Shown here: positions 1 through 35,119 of the stretch, piece by piece
Position numbering within the stretch: the stretch's first letter is position 1
Layout of the letters: each line of letters starts with the position of its first letter
NCBI GenBank assembly: GCA_029783825.1
Contig: JAREIK010003088.1
Coordinates: 1,294,084 to 1,358,083, forward strand
DNA length: 64,000 nt
Source of the DNA: Sapria himalayana
Lineage: Eukaryota > Streptophyta > Magnoliopsida > Malpighiales > Rafflesiaceae
Reading direction: 5' to 3'
Translations under genes and position numbers: made by a program
The notes under the pieces: model-generated
Seen by the model: only the letters and a program-made list of their open reading frames with translations
Told to the model about the DNA's origin: nothing
Databases searched by the model: none

Positions 1-854
1 TTCTTCTTTTTTTTTCTTCATCCCCTCTTTTTAATTTTTTTTATTTCTTGTACTTCTATTTTTTTCTTTTTTTCTTTTTCATATTTTTGATTATTATTCT
101 TTTTTTTCTGCTAATATTTTATTTTCTTTTTCCAATTTTGATTTTTGATTTTGTCATTTGATTTTGTCTATAGTTTTTAATAAATGAAGAATCTTGGGTT
201 ATTAAATATTTTGGTTTTTATGTACAAAAACCTAAATTTCTCTAAATTAATTAAAAAATATTTTTTTTCATTATGAAAAAATCATGAAACTTGATTTTTT
301 TTTTTTTTTTCCTTTTGTTTTAATGAATTCATTATGATGATTTTGATGGACAAATTCTTCTGCTATGCAAAGAGGGAAAAGGCTATACGGGTAACTAGCT
401 CCGATATGACAAAACAAATGAGAAGGATCAAGTACGCCGACCGGCCTTATGAAACTTACAAAAGGGCAACGACACGCGCCGACAGAGGGTCCTGCCATCA
501 CACGCGCCGGTCAATTCCGAGCGGCTTGAGCCATTTTGGGCAATCACCTGCAGAGAAGGTGCCTGCCGAAAGACGCTGACTGCCAAATAAATCCAAACAC
601 AAAAGTATTGCCCAAGTCACGCCAATGTAAATATCACATACTAACGATACCTAGGAAAGCCACGTCACCCTTACAGTGTGTGTGTGTGATACATTTGTGT
701 GTCCAAATATACATACACATATTCATGTATAGCTGTACGTACATTTATATATATACTCATTTACAAATAAATCCACATATGCATCCGCCCACTATATGCT
801 CATGGCGTATATATAGGCGTGTCTATACTCAAACATGTGTGTGTGTGTACTTAC

Positions 855-888
<34 letters not shown>

Positions 889-1123
889 ATGCACATCCAC
901 TGTATCTAGATATTCCTTGGCTAATATGTATACACCAATACACACACATTATATATGTATATATATAATGTATTATATATATATATATATGATATTAATA
1001 CTTTTATAAATGTATAATACTAATGTATATGTAAAAACATATAAATTTATATGTATATATAGTATATGTTTATAAATGTATATATATATATATTATATGT
1101 ATATATATGAATATTGTTTGTGC

Positions 1124-1155
<32 letters not shown>

Positions 1156-1572
1156 TATGTATGTATAAACATATATTACATATATATTTATAACTTTCAA
1201 AAACAATCCTTGTTATTTATTAAATATTTTAAATCTAAAATGGATCAAGGTAAATGGGTATTTTCGGGTTTTAATTGTTGAAAGCACGTGTAATTTATAA
1301 ATCATAAATATTTTTTGTTTTTGTGTATTTTTTTATTCCAAATATTAAAAAAAAGTTATCATAATTTTTTATTCTAAATATTAAAAGTACGTGCGTGTGC
1401 GTGTGTATGTGTGTGTATGCCCAAATATATGACTGAGATGTGGGAATATATATATATAATGAGATGTGTAAGTATATTGTAAGTATTGGAAATATATACA
1501 CATACATATAAGTATATGAGGTGGGCACACCTTTTTATATCACACACAGACACACAGACACACTCACATATC
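1..1572. other. AT-rich spacer with microsatellites, no gene recognised
   Basis: The first 340 bases are T-rich low-complexity DNA. A less AT-rich patch at about 340-600 has short open frames on both strands, but neither translation resembles a family I know. From about 680 to 1590 the DNA is mostly TA, TG/CA and TATG simple repeats. I see no exon or RNA gene. Confidence 0.6.
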
Positions 1573-1580
1573 TATATAAT
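1573..1580 (+). promoter_or_regulatory. Candidate TATA box of the glutaredoxin gene
   Basis: TATATAAT lies about 260 bases before the glutaredoxin ATG. It is followed by a stretch that turns pyrimidine-rich (CT tracts at about 1765-1800), as in many plant 5' leaders. The surrounding DNA is full of TA repeats, so the match could be chance. Confidence 0.3.
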
Positions 1581-1836
1581 ATGTGAATATGTGTGACTGT
1601 GTATGACTGAGGTCAGAGCATCACAACTTTTCTGTCTCACAAACTTGTCACCACAAAATCCTCCATGTCTAACAGATTTATCTATTCCTTCTTCCCACAT
1701 TGACCATATTGTCTTCCCTCTCCCTCACCGAGGACAGTTACTCCACACAAAAGGGACCCTACCCTGCTTTACCTCTCTTCCTCCCTCCCCCCCTCCCCCG
1801 CACACTCATCAACGCATAGTCTTCTTCTCGACAACA

Positions 1837-2213
1837 ATGGCGAGCAGCTTGGCAATGATCCGGCGACCGACACAGGCAGAGAAACACGAGACCGAACCCT
1901 ACAGAATTGTGAGCCAGCTAGCCTCGAGCAACTCGGTGGTGCTCTTCAGCATGAGCGGTTGCTGCATGTGCACAGTGGCCAAGCAGCTCTTATTGGCCTG
2001 GGCGTCGGCCCTACCATCGTCGAGCTGGACCTCTGCTCCGTTGGCTCCGCCATCCACTCCGTTCTCTTGCAGCTGGCGGCCGACCGGCAGCAGCCCGTAC
2101 CCGCAATATTTGTCGGAGGAAGATTTCTCGGTGGAGTCGAGAGACTCATGGCTTGCCATATCAACGGCTCCTTGATTCCCTTGCTGAAGAACGCTGGTGC
2201 CCTTTGGCTCTGA
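1837..2213 (+). pseudogene. CC-type (ROXY) glutaredoxin, one-base frameshift
   Basis: Plant-specific CC-type glutaredoxins are small thiol oxidoreductases that bind TGA-type bZIP factors in the nucleus. From ATG 1837 the first frame gives an N-terminus, the segment SNSVVLFSMSGCCMC with the diagnostic CCMC active site (residues 42-45), then AKQL. The family sequence continues in another frame from base 1992: IGLGVGPTIVELD, then VPAIFVGGRFLGG, the glutathione-site region, HINGSLIPLLKNAG and the class C-terminus ALWL before TGA 2211-2213. Aligning AKQL-x-IGLGV with the family shows exactly one base missing at about 1990-1991, within CTCTTATT. The rest is intact and about 125 codons long, the usual size, with no intron, as is common in this class. 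It is either a young pseudogene or an assembly indel (TTT read as TT). Family identity is very secure; the functional state is not. Confidence 0.87.
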
Positions 2214-3271
2214 TCATGTTTCTTCTTCCTCCTCCCACAGTCCCCCCCCCACCGCTCTGCGCTCCATCTTTGTCTCTGTCAAAGTTTCCATCTTTGTACA
2301 GCAAGAAGAAGGTGACGATTGCCAGAGCTGGGTTTCTGGGTTAATTTTGTTTGTTAGAACTGAGGTATGTTGAAGAATGATACAGTATATTACTTTTTAA
2401 AGTAGTACGACGATAAAATCAAGCTCGTGTCGTAAGTTGTGGAAATTGATCTGGTTACTTACTTTGCAGATGCACGCAGAAAAAAAATGTAAGCAAGTGA
2501 TGTTAATTAATCAGCACGACAGAATAAACCCATCAAAATCATGACTAAACTTTTGATAGAATAATTAATAATATATTTTTAGAATTATACAGTAATTACT
2601 TAAAATGTATGTATATACAAATAATATTTGATAGATATTAGTAAATATTTTTTATAAAAATATCAGCACCACAAAAATTTATAAAAAACCATAAATATTT
2701 AAAAAACTTTTTAAAAGGTTATATATATATGTATATATATTATGACAAGTTTAGTTAAATTTGAAAATATCAATCAAATAAAAAATATCATTACTCGATG
2801 TAATAATATATTAATAATAATACACATGCAATTATGTAACGTGTGTACTTGTAATTCAATTTAATTTTTTTTAAAATAATAGTAAATGCATATTGAAACT
2901 CATATCACACCCACACACATTTTAGAAATAATGTAATACATAAATATATATATATATATATATATATACATACATACATACATACATTTATACACACACA
3001 CACACACTCAAACACATTACACACACACACATACAGAAATACATATACACACACACACATACAGAAATACATACACACACACACATACACAGAAATACAC
3101 ACACACACACACACACACAGAAATACACACACACACACACATACAGAAATACATATACACACACACACAGACAAACACACATACACAGACACACACACAC
3201 ACACAGACAACACACACACACACATGAATATAATCCAATTACCAACTACATGATAGATTAGTGGGATAACA

Positions 3272-3308
<37 letters not shown>

Positions 3309-3603
3309 GAATATTTAATCAATGTATTAATTATTGATGTTTGGAAGATATTTAGTGTGTGTGTGTGTGTGTAGAAACACATTCATCCATTACGTAAAAT
3401 AAAAATAAAAGCAGATTACACACACCTGCCATGATTTTACTGAGTTGAACAAAGAGAAAGTAGATATGTGCATGCGTGTGTGTGTGTGTGCACGCACACA
3501 CACACACTCAGACAGACATGTAATAGATACTAATGACTATAACAGGGTCAATAGGCCCAAAAGCAAGCCCATCAAATATGTAAAGAGAAAGAAGGAAGCA
3601 ATT
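2214..3603. repeat. Spacer with a CA/TA microsatellite block
   Basis: This is the convergent spacer between the glutaredoxin and the 3' end of PQBP1. About 2940-3230 holds TA, TACA and CA repeats, including several CA tracts separated by the recurring word ACAGAAATAC, which makes an imperfect minisatellite. TA repeats follow at 3275-3305 and GT repeats at 3355 and 3475. Long open frames of alternating Val/Cys or Thr/His here are repeat artefacts. Confidence 0.75.
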
Positions 3604-26143
<22,540 letters not shown>

Positions 26144-26294
26144 TTTTTAGCATCGCCCAACAGTTTGATCTGCCTCCCCGGGAGGAACGCTGTCGAAATC
26201 AAATCAAAACGATATCCATTTCATTCCCGTATGCCACTCTCGGGAAGAATTTTGCTAACTCAAGTCAGAAAATCGCTTGGGAGATGCTTTCGGA

Positions 26295-26743
26295 TAGAGG
26301 TGTCAAATGGAGCCGGGCCGGTCCGTTTTTTTTTTTTGAGCACCAGCGTCACTTCGTGCCGGGCCAGGAACGGTTCGGTACTGCAACCGTGCCTGTCCCG
26401 GCACGGTTTAAAAAAGTCGGGCCCGGCCTGGCCTGGCCGTGCGGTTCGGGCCTAGTGGGACCGCGGGTCGGGTCCAATCAGACCCGACCCGCGGTCATTT
26501 TTTGCAGGGGGACGGAGGGGGCGATCGCATGGTCGGGCTCGGGGGACAACCGGGAAGAACCCGTGCCGGTGTGCCGTGCCACGAGCCGAGCCGTGCTAGC
26601 ACTGGCACGTCACGGCACGGGCCATGAACGGCACGGGCCAGGCACGACACGGGCCAGGCACGACACGGGCCAGGCACGGCACAGCACGGCACGGGCCAGG
26701 CACGGCATGGGCCAGGCACGGCACGGCACGACATGGGCCAGAA
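26295..26743. mobile_element. GC-rich hAT-like MITE, copy I, upstream of PQBP1
   Basis: It starts TAGAGGTGTCAAATGG and has a perfect internal palindrome (26459-26496), but no right inverted end. Instead it runs into an imperfect tandem array of GGGCCAGGCACG(A/G)CAC units (about 26627-26743). Its left end is 152 bp upstream of the PQBP1 start codon, so it occupies the promoter or 5' leader. Confidence 0.8.
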
Positions 26744-28297
26744 TGAATGAACTTTGATACTTGTTATTTAATGTTTTAATTTGTAGTGTATGTTATGACA
26801 ATATCATTGGATGACTAATGTGAATGTACTTACTAGATTGTAGGCTATATGGTTTTTAAATATATTTATATATTGTATACAACAAATATAAACTACAATA
26901 AATGAGATATATTTTTATTGCAAAAAATATATATGAAAAATGACAATTCATTTTCATTTCTAATTTAAAAATAGATTTTGCATTTCTATTTTATTTTGTC
27001 TCTATTTTAGTAATAGAATAAAAATGGAACATGAGTTCTCATTTCTGTCGCTATAATTATAAATGGAAATTTTCCATGACATGTATTAGAGATGCCTAGA
27101 CATTATTCGTTTCTAAAATTTAGAAAGAAGTATTTTATAAACAAAATCTTTTAATTTCTATTAAGGTCGCTAATTCAACATACTACGAAATTAGAAATAG
27201 ATTCGACAATTTCTAATTTGCTTCTTTCTTGTAGTGATAATTATGTATATATAGTTAAACTTATATATATATATATATAACACAATAAGTGAATAGTTAG
27301 TTTAAATATATTATAGTTATATATAGGTTAAATTTTTTTGAAGAACATGAAGGAAAATCTTGAAAAAATGAAAATAAATAAATAAATATAAATAAATAAA
27401 TATATATACACACACACACACACACATATATATACATCTATCTATCTATATATATAGAATTTTTAATAATAAAAATGAAACCACTTTTCAAATTTATAAA
27501 GCACCGTAATTCAATGAATTTATTATTTGAGTAAATTATGATTAAACATGTTAAGATTTAATTTGTGTTATTTTTTAATGTAATTTTAATTTTTATGAAG
27601 TTTGAAATTAATAATTAGGCATAGTATGAATTTAATTTATATTAAACATGATCATAATTAAAATTTTGGGTTTAAATCAAACTTAGATCTAATTTTTAAA
27701 TTTAATATTTGAATTTAGACCTAGTTTGATGCCCTATCTGATTATCCAACCCAACCTGATTATTATGAGATTGGGTTGTTGCAGCCTATGGGTCGGATTG
27801 GTGTAAAGATGATCAACTTGATTTGCTTGGGTTGATTATTACTTTCCCTTCAATCCGACCAGCACAACTTGTGTATGCCTCTACAAAAGAACATAATTTG
27901 TCATGAGTAGTTAAGTCAAACTATGATTAAATATATATAATATAAATCATGTTGATAGAAATAAATCAGTGAGGATGAATTTGTCTCGTTTTAAGGAGAT
28001 AAAACTATAGGCAGCATGAAAAATGAGATTGAAAAATACATGATCATGCTCAAATAAATTAATAAATATTATTAGCATCATTTATTTTATCAATTATGTC
28101 TAGGTTGAGAAAATAAGAGAAACTGCATGCCAATAATTATTTTTATCAATTATTGAGCCCCTCATTTGACACCTCTAATATAAATATAAATTAGTTTGTA
28201 TTAAATGTAGTTAAATAAAAAGTAGTCATGGAAATAAAAAGAATTACTGTTACAATAGGAACACAATAGAGTTACTGTTACAAAAGGAAGTCTATTG
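26744..28297. other. AT-rich PQBP1-SPB1 spacer
   Basis: No gene is seen. There are CA and CTAT microsatellites at 27405-27460. At 27730-27870 short inverted words around CCAACCC and GGGTTG suggest an old MITE. A right end TTTGACACCTCTA at 28159-28171 marks a further remnant of the GC-rich family. Confidence 0.5.
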
Positions 28298-28306
28298 TTT
28301 GATCTA

Positions 28307-29223
28307 GGGTGAATTATGTCTTGGGGTCTTGGGAACCCAAATAATTAACCTTAAGGCCTCATAACACTTATATTTGACTTTAAGGATATAAACATTTTCA
28401 GGACAAAAATGCCCTTAATGATTCCACAACAGCAACTGATGTGGACAAATATAGGTCTTATGAGGCAATACATGTATAAACATACATATATATGTACATA
28501 CACACGTATATATGACCGTATATATATGTACAGACTTACAAACAACTGTGTATGTGTGTGTGTGTATATATATATATATAGGCATATAGTCATATATAAA
28601 TATGTGTTTACGTGGATATACAGTTGTATATACAAGAATACATGTATATATAGTCGGATAAATGCGTATCAAATTATATAGAGTCGCATGTATGTGTATA
28701 TACTTGTATATGTCTGTATAAACACACACACATATATGTGTGTGTGTGTGTTTACAATTACATGTATATGACTATATAAACACATATGACTATGGATACA
28801 TTATTAATCAAATATATGACTATGAATTCGTTTATATATATAAGTCATGAATACATGAAAATACTAATCCGTGTATACAAAGTTGTATTAAGTTAATAGT
28901 TTTTCGAAAACAATATTCTTAAGGAGTGTTTTATAGATGCATATATTTATAAGTTACCGCTATGCTATGCTATGCAAGCAATATAGTTTTCAAGAAATTT
29001 ATTTTTTTTATTTTTTAAATAATGGTGTGCAGGAGTGGCTAGCGAGGGTATTTATGGGCATTTATTATTTTCCACATCATCAGGGGTAAATGAGGTATTA
29101 CAAAAATATTATATCCTTAACATTAATTTTTGTTTGTTTCATACTTTTGAGGTCAAATATAGGTCTTATGAGGCCTTAAGGTTAATTATTTGGGTTCCCA
29201 AGACCCCGAGACATAATTCTCCC
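28307..29223. mobile_element. Mutator-like non-autonomous element
   Basis: This 917-bp element has terminal inverted repeats of about 80 bp. The left starts GGGTGAATTATGTCTTGGGG; the right, reversed, starts GGGAGAATTATGTCTCGGGG. Both continue through TTGGGAACCCAAATAATTAA and CTTAAGGCCTCATAA. Flanking 9-mers TTTGATCTA (28298-28306) and ATTGATCTA (29224-29232) match at 8 of 9. Long inverted ends with a 9-bp duplication fit Mutator-like elements. The interior is TA/TG microsatellite with no transposase. Confidence 0.85.
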
Positions 29224-29835
29224 ATTGATCTATTCACGAGCAATCAACATAGATAATCATGACAAACGGGGGGAGGCGCATTCTACAAAAAGCTCACTTG
29301 CTTGAATTCCAATACATTATTATTATAGAGAGTGAATTGCAACTTTTTTTCCAAGCATGTTTAAAGATAGAGACGTTTGATGACCTTATTTATAGTGCAA
29401 TAGAACCTAAAATGGTTCTTTATAATATATATGATGACATGTTGAAGAGTTTTGCCGGTATCTTTTACTCGGTGCACACTTGTTTTTTAATTTGAGTAAA
29501 AATAAAATATGAGCTAATTCAAAAATTTCAATATAAAAATATACCCAAGAAGATCTAAGAATAATGACAATCTCAACTTTAATCTTGGGACTCCATAATC
29601 TTCAATTTTCATTTATAAAATGTATTTTTTTAACCTAAATAAAAAAACTATAACACCCAAGTTCATCCACCATACAAAATATTAGCTCATTGCTATTTTA
29701 ACTAATTACAAATTTTAGGTGCTATCTTCCATTTATATGCTAGAAAATCATTTCTTCAATTGTTTAAGTTAGTATCAGTTTGATATTGTCTTTCGAAATA
29801 GTATTGGTAAGCTTCATTACTTTTAGGAATCAAAC

Positions 29836-30245
29836 TAAAGGTGTCAAACGGGACGTGTCGGGCCGGCCCGACTCATTTTTTTCAGATCCGACCGAGCTTT
29901 CGTGCCGGGCCAGGACCGGCACAGTTACTGTGTCGTGCCGTGCCTGGCCCGGCACGGTTTTGTGGGGTTCAGCCCAGTACGAGCCCGCGGCACGATCCGT
30001 CGGGTACGATGCCCCTGTACCCCTAATAAAAAAAAAATAATTTCGGCACGGTGCCGTGCCGAGGGGCCACGGTACCTTGCCGGGCCATGCATGGCATGAG
30101 CCCGGTTGGCCTCGGAATGGCACGGCACGGCATGATCGTGCCGTGGCCGGGCATGACAGAGCCCGGGCACAAGAAATTTCAGTGCCGGGCCGGCCTAGGC
30201 ATGGCCGAACCGTGCCGGCCCGGCCCGGCCCGGTTGACACCTCTA
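29836..30245. mobile_element. GC-rich hAT-like MITE, copy J, upstream of SPB1
   Basis: This 410-bp element begins TAAAGGTGTCAAACGGG and ends GTTGACACCTCTA, with perfect 8-bp flanks AATCAAAC (29828-29835 and 30246-30253). It lacks the 38-bp palindrome and represents another subfamily. Its right end is about 300 bp before the SPB1 start codon. Confidence 0.92.
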
Positions 30246-30400
30246 AATCAAACTCATATCATAATAATTAAACAGTACTGCCAATTTAACTGAATGATAA
30301 AACAATGATTTTGACATTAATTTGAAGAAAAAGTATCAGATCTGAGAAATTAATATTGAGGTACAATAATAATATTTTGTGAGAAAAGAATAATTTTAAT

Positions 30401-30408
30401 TATAAAAA
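30401..30408 (+). promoter_or_regulatory. Candidate TATA box of SPB1
   Basis: TATAAAAA lies 151 bases before the SPB1 ATG, exactly where AT-rich DNA gives way to a GC-rich stretch (30418-30551) that looks like a 5' leader. Confidence 0.45.
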
Positions 30409-30551
30409 CTAAGAAGGTTAGAGTTGCCGAGGCGAAGGTCGGCATCCCGAACCCGTCGAGGTACGACCACGAGATCGGAAATCCCTCTCCGTGCTTGAGA
30501 CGGAGCGCGCTTGCGGGACGGCACCGTTGATGCAGGTAGAACTCCTCTAGC

Positions 30552-33500
30552 ATGGGAAAGACCAAAGGCAAGGAGCGGCTAGACAAGTACTATGAGATAG
30601 CCAAGGAGCACGGGTATCGTTCGCGGGCATGCTGGAAGCTCATCCAGCTCGACAACAAGTTCAAGCTCCTATCCTCTGCACGCTCCGTTCTAGACCTATG
30701 TACGGCTCCGGGGAGCTGGATGCAGGTGGCCGTCCAGCGGGTGCCTGTTGGAGGCCTCGTCCTCGGCGTCGACTTGCATAAGATCCTACCAATTCGCGGT
30801 GCTGTATCAATTGTGCAGGACATTTCGAAATCGGAGTGCAAATCAAGGATCAAGAAGGTGATGGACGAGCATGGGGTGGTGGCTCTTGATCTTATCCTGC
30901 ACGACGGGTCACCTAACATCGGAGGGGCTTGGGCACAAGAAGCGACCATGCAGAACGCGCTTGTGGTTGATGCGGTGAAATTGGCTACTCAGTTGCTGGC
31001 TCCCAAGGGAAATTTTGTCACTAAAGTAAGCTTCCTTTAATTTTATGCGCTGTAATTTTTTCATTGATTAGATCTAATGTTCAGCTGCCATGTTCTTTGT
31101 CATTGGATTTAATCACCATTGTCTCTAAATTAATATTTATTATCATGATCAATTAGGTCTAATCTAAATTATTTTTCTAATCAACAATGTTACAAATTAT
31201 GTCTATATTGAAAAGACTCATACTTTGTTGTGATCATGTACTAGGTTTAACAAACACATAAAAAATGATAAATGAGCATAACATAATTATATCTCTATAA
31301 GTATAACTCAATTGAAAAATGAATAGAAAAAAAATAATAAGAGTATCTAATTTTAATATTACATTTTTTTTTTGGAAATGAGAAAATTCTCAATGAACTG
31401 TGATTGGGTAATGTATTCATGGAGACGTATTGAATTAGTTTCATATTAGGCCTCTTGTAGAATTTGATACACTGCCCTAATTTTCTTTTAGATCATTCAC
31501 ATAATGAAGATACCTATCCACAAGATGCCACCTCTGTCTTAAACTTCACAAGTAGCAAAGCAAATTTATGTACGACCACGCCAACTTGATTTGTATGACA
31601 AATTGATTACAATATAATCATTGCACAATCATTAAAAAAAGGCTACATGCTATTTTGTAGCTATTAGTAATTATTATATAACCATTATTATTTTGCATTA
31701 TTTTTTTAATTTCTTTTAAATTCTCTTTAAGTGTTAAAGATATTCAGTGATGATATAACCTACAAGTTAATAAATAAATAAAATATTAGAGAAGAAATAT
31801 AAAATTTAGATTAATACCAATAATAAATATGATAAAAATATATATTATTACAAATATAGTGGTGATTAAAGTCATTATATAGTTATTATATCAAAAAATA
31901 TATTATACCAAATTTAGTGGTGATAAAAATGTATAGTTATTATATAGTGTCGTGCCTGGCCCAGCACGGTAGCTCAGTTGGACAACCTAAAATTGAGTTG
32001 TGTTGGCCTGACCCGATCAGTTTGACACTTCTAATTTGATCTTAGAAGATGTGTGTTAGATTATTTTTGTTTGTTTTGATGTATGCTAGGTGAGTATGTG
32101 TTTTTAGTTTTATATGTTAATATTTTGATTACAGTCTACAAGAGATGATCAATTCATTTTATTCTAATTGAATTTATTTCTAAGTTGATATGTGCATATA
32201 TTGACTCATCATTTGATTCAAATATATGCTTATCTATAAATATTGATTTGTTATTTAATTTTATCAGATATATGTTGATTATAGAAAAAATTAATATATA
32301 ATTGTAATTAGGCTAGATGTTACGTACTTTTTTAGTATAGTCAGTAATTTTCAAGATCCTTTAAGACAAATTCATATGAAGATAGTGATTAGGATTCTCA
32401 GGCATGTGAAAATACTTGAGGATATAAAATTACATTTAGAGATCATTGCTATAGTTGAATTGAGATATTTTTAAAATATAGTTGGGTTAATACGATTATG
32501 TAGGAGAGATTCATCATAATTTTTTTTTAATTTTTTTATAGGTAATCTCATATCCTGAATAAATTAGAGGTAGATAGTTATTTCAAAATTCAGTGTTAAG
32601 CTAAAATATAAGAGTATGACGTTAACTATTTGAGAGATGCATTAGACTTTTTATTTATTGAAGAAGTTTGGCCTATCAATTTAGGGATTATTAATACTTT
32701 ACTATGATAATTAGTGTTTAATGTTTAGGATTTAGGATTATAATTCATCCTCCCCTCAATCCCCATTATCAATCCCATCGTATATACATGCTATAAATTT
32801 TCATATTATTAGTCATCTCACTAGTAATTGTGACTAAACACATTTAATTTTAAAGTTCTTATGAGATTTATTGTATTAGTGATTGCTTAAACATACTTAA
32901 AATGGTTAAATGCATCTAAAATATATTGAGGTTGATTATTATTTTATTTGGAATAAGATCTATAATATTTTGATTGCCACAATCTATGTACCTATAATCG
33001 ATTAGATTATAGACATCTTCACGAAGATTCTCACAAGATCACATATTAATTTATTTTTTTATTTTTTTATTTTACTGTTTGTGATCACTTGATTTATGAG
33101 TTATCCCAAATTATATATGTCATTTATATTATATTATATTCTTAAAAAAATAATTTTTTTTAGTAAAATATATCTTATTTTTTTTTAATGTTACCTTCGA
33201 TCCTCCTCTCTTATAATGCTAAAGCTTAACGATAATTCAAACATTAAACATGTGAATAAAATTTTAGGATTTTATTTTTATTTGGTGATCATGATCATAA
33301 TGATCTTTAGCTAATTGGGTTTTTTTCACATTACTTGGGTACCTTTTTGTGTGGAAATGAATATACTATAAGTTATTATTTTTTTTTAAAGGTAATTGTA
33401 TCTCACAAAATAAGAGACGGATTATAATATATGGATCTAATACAGAGACATGTGACGGTAAAAATGTGATGACTATTATTTCATGTGAGATTCTTTATAT

Positions 33501-34073
33501 TAATTATTTATTTGAGAAGAATAAATTTATATTTATTTTTAATTATTTTTAATTATGATAGTTAAATATTAAATTATATAATTTTTAATCTAATATTTCA
33601 CCAGCAAATGAAGTATATAACTTATTTTTTTTTTCAGGTAGATAATATTTCACAAGAAAAAAAATATATTCAAGCAAATGATTATTGTATTACGGAGAAG
33701 GTTGACTATATTTATTATTTATATTTTATTTTTTATATTTAGTATTTCATTATTAAATGTGATGTGACAATAATTTATAAGATGTTGCTCATGTGTATTT
33801 TTTGATATTTTTGTTTAATTCATAATTTGGCGATGATATATTAGATATGATAATATTTATGATTTATTTTATCAAAATTTATATTATATTTGTATTTTAT
33901 ATAAAAAAAATTACATATGCTTGTGCTATCAAGATTGTCACTCTGGCACTTGTAGTGATGTTTCAAGAGTTTTAATGCTATGATTATTTCTTGATGGAAT
34001 GCAAAGCTACAATTCAAAGTCATGCTAATTGGTATGTGTGAATTATTATTGAATTATTTATTTTATATAGATA

Positions 34074-34104
<31 letters not shown>

Positions 34105-35071
34105 ATTTAGAGGTGTCAACCGGCACGGAAAAATTCCGTGCCCGGGCTCGTGCCGTGCCGTGCCTGGCCCGGCTCGGCCCACGGCACGGCACACCGGCAC
34201 GGGTTTATCCCGTGCCGGGTGTCCCGTGAGCCCGACCCCACGATGCCCCTCCCACAAAAAAAGACCGCAGGTCGGGTCTGATTCGACCCGACACGTGGTC
34301 CCTCGTATCTCGAACCGCTCGGGCAGGCAAGCCCGAGCGGGTCAGACAAGGCATTGCACGGCACAGTAACCGTGCCCAGCCCGGCACGGTAGCATGATCG
34401 TGCCTTAAACAAACGGGCCGGGCTGGCCCGTCCCAGCTCGTTTGACGCCTCTAATATCATTGAATCCCTTCATTGTACTTAACATTATTAAAATTAATTT
34501 TTTTTGTTTATGGATAATTTTTAATTTTGATATATTTTTTCTTTTTTTTTTTTTTTGCATAATTTATAAGCCACATTATTGTCAATTTTTTGATAAAAAT
34601 TAGTTAATCTAAATGATTACCAAATTTGAAATCAATGGTGACAACTTCACCGGGGTATCACCTAGGCGACATCAATGGTGATTGGTGATGACCTCATAAC
34701 CACACATCATCAACTATTGTGTTATTAGGGTTTCGGTCAGCCCAAGCGGCACAGGCTTGGTAACATGTTTAATTCTTCAATTATTCTCTCAAAATGTTAG
34801 GATTTGGGTTTAATTGGTTATTGAGATTGTAGTTTCTAGAATGTTCCGGATGACAAGTCCACCTCATTTTTTTTAAGTTTTTAAAAAAACATACCCAAAA
34901 ACATAAAATATTTATGTTTTGCAGGCCAAAAAAATCAGAAATCCAATTTTACCCCTGCACAAACTCACACCATTCAATATTAAATTTCCTCGGCAGTTGT
35001 CAAATTCGAAAACTGACCAGCAACAATGAAATTGCTTTTTGAAAATTGATTTTACTTTTTAAAATAAAAGT

Positions 35072-35119
<48 letters not shown>

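Noticed and set aside
334..579. 81-aa plus-strand frame near the left edge
   Set aside because: No recognisable family, no splice or promoter support, and an overlapping minus-strand frame of similar size; insufficient to call a gene.
2905..3276. Val/Cys-rich frames on the minus strand
   Set aside because: They are translations of CA/TG microsatellites. The same applies to 41534-41986, 28351-28729 and 58897-59244.
30350..30586. 78-aa minus-strand frame over the SPB1 leader
   Set aside because: No known family, and it overlaps the start of a well-supported gene on the other strand; GC-rich leader DNA readily leaves frames open.
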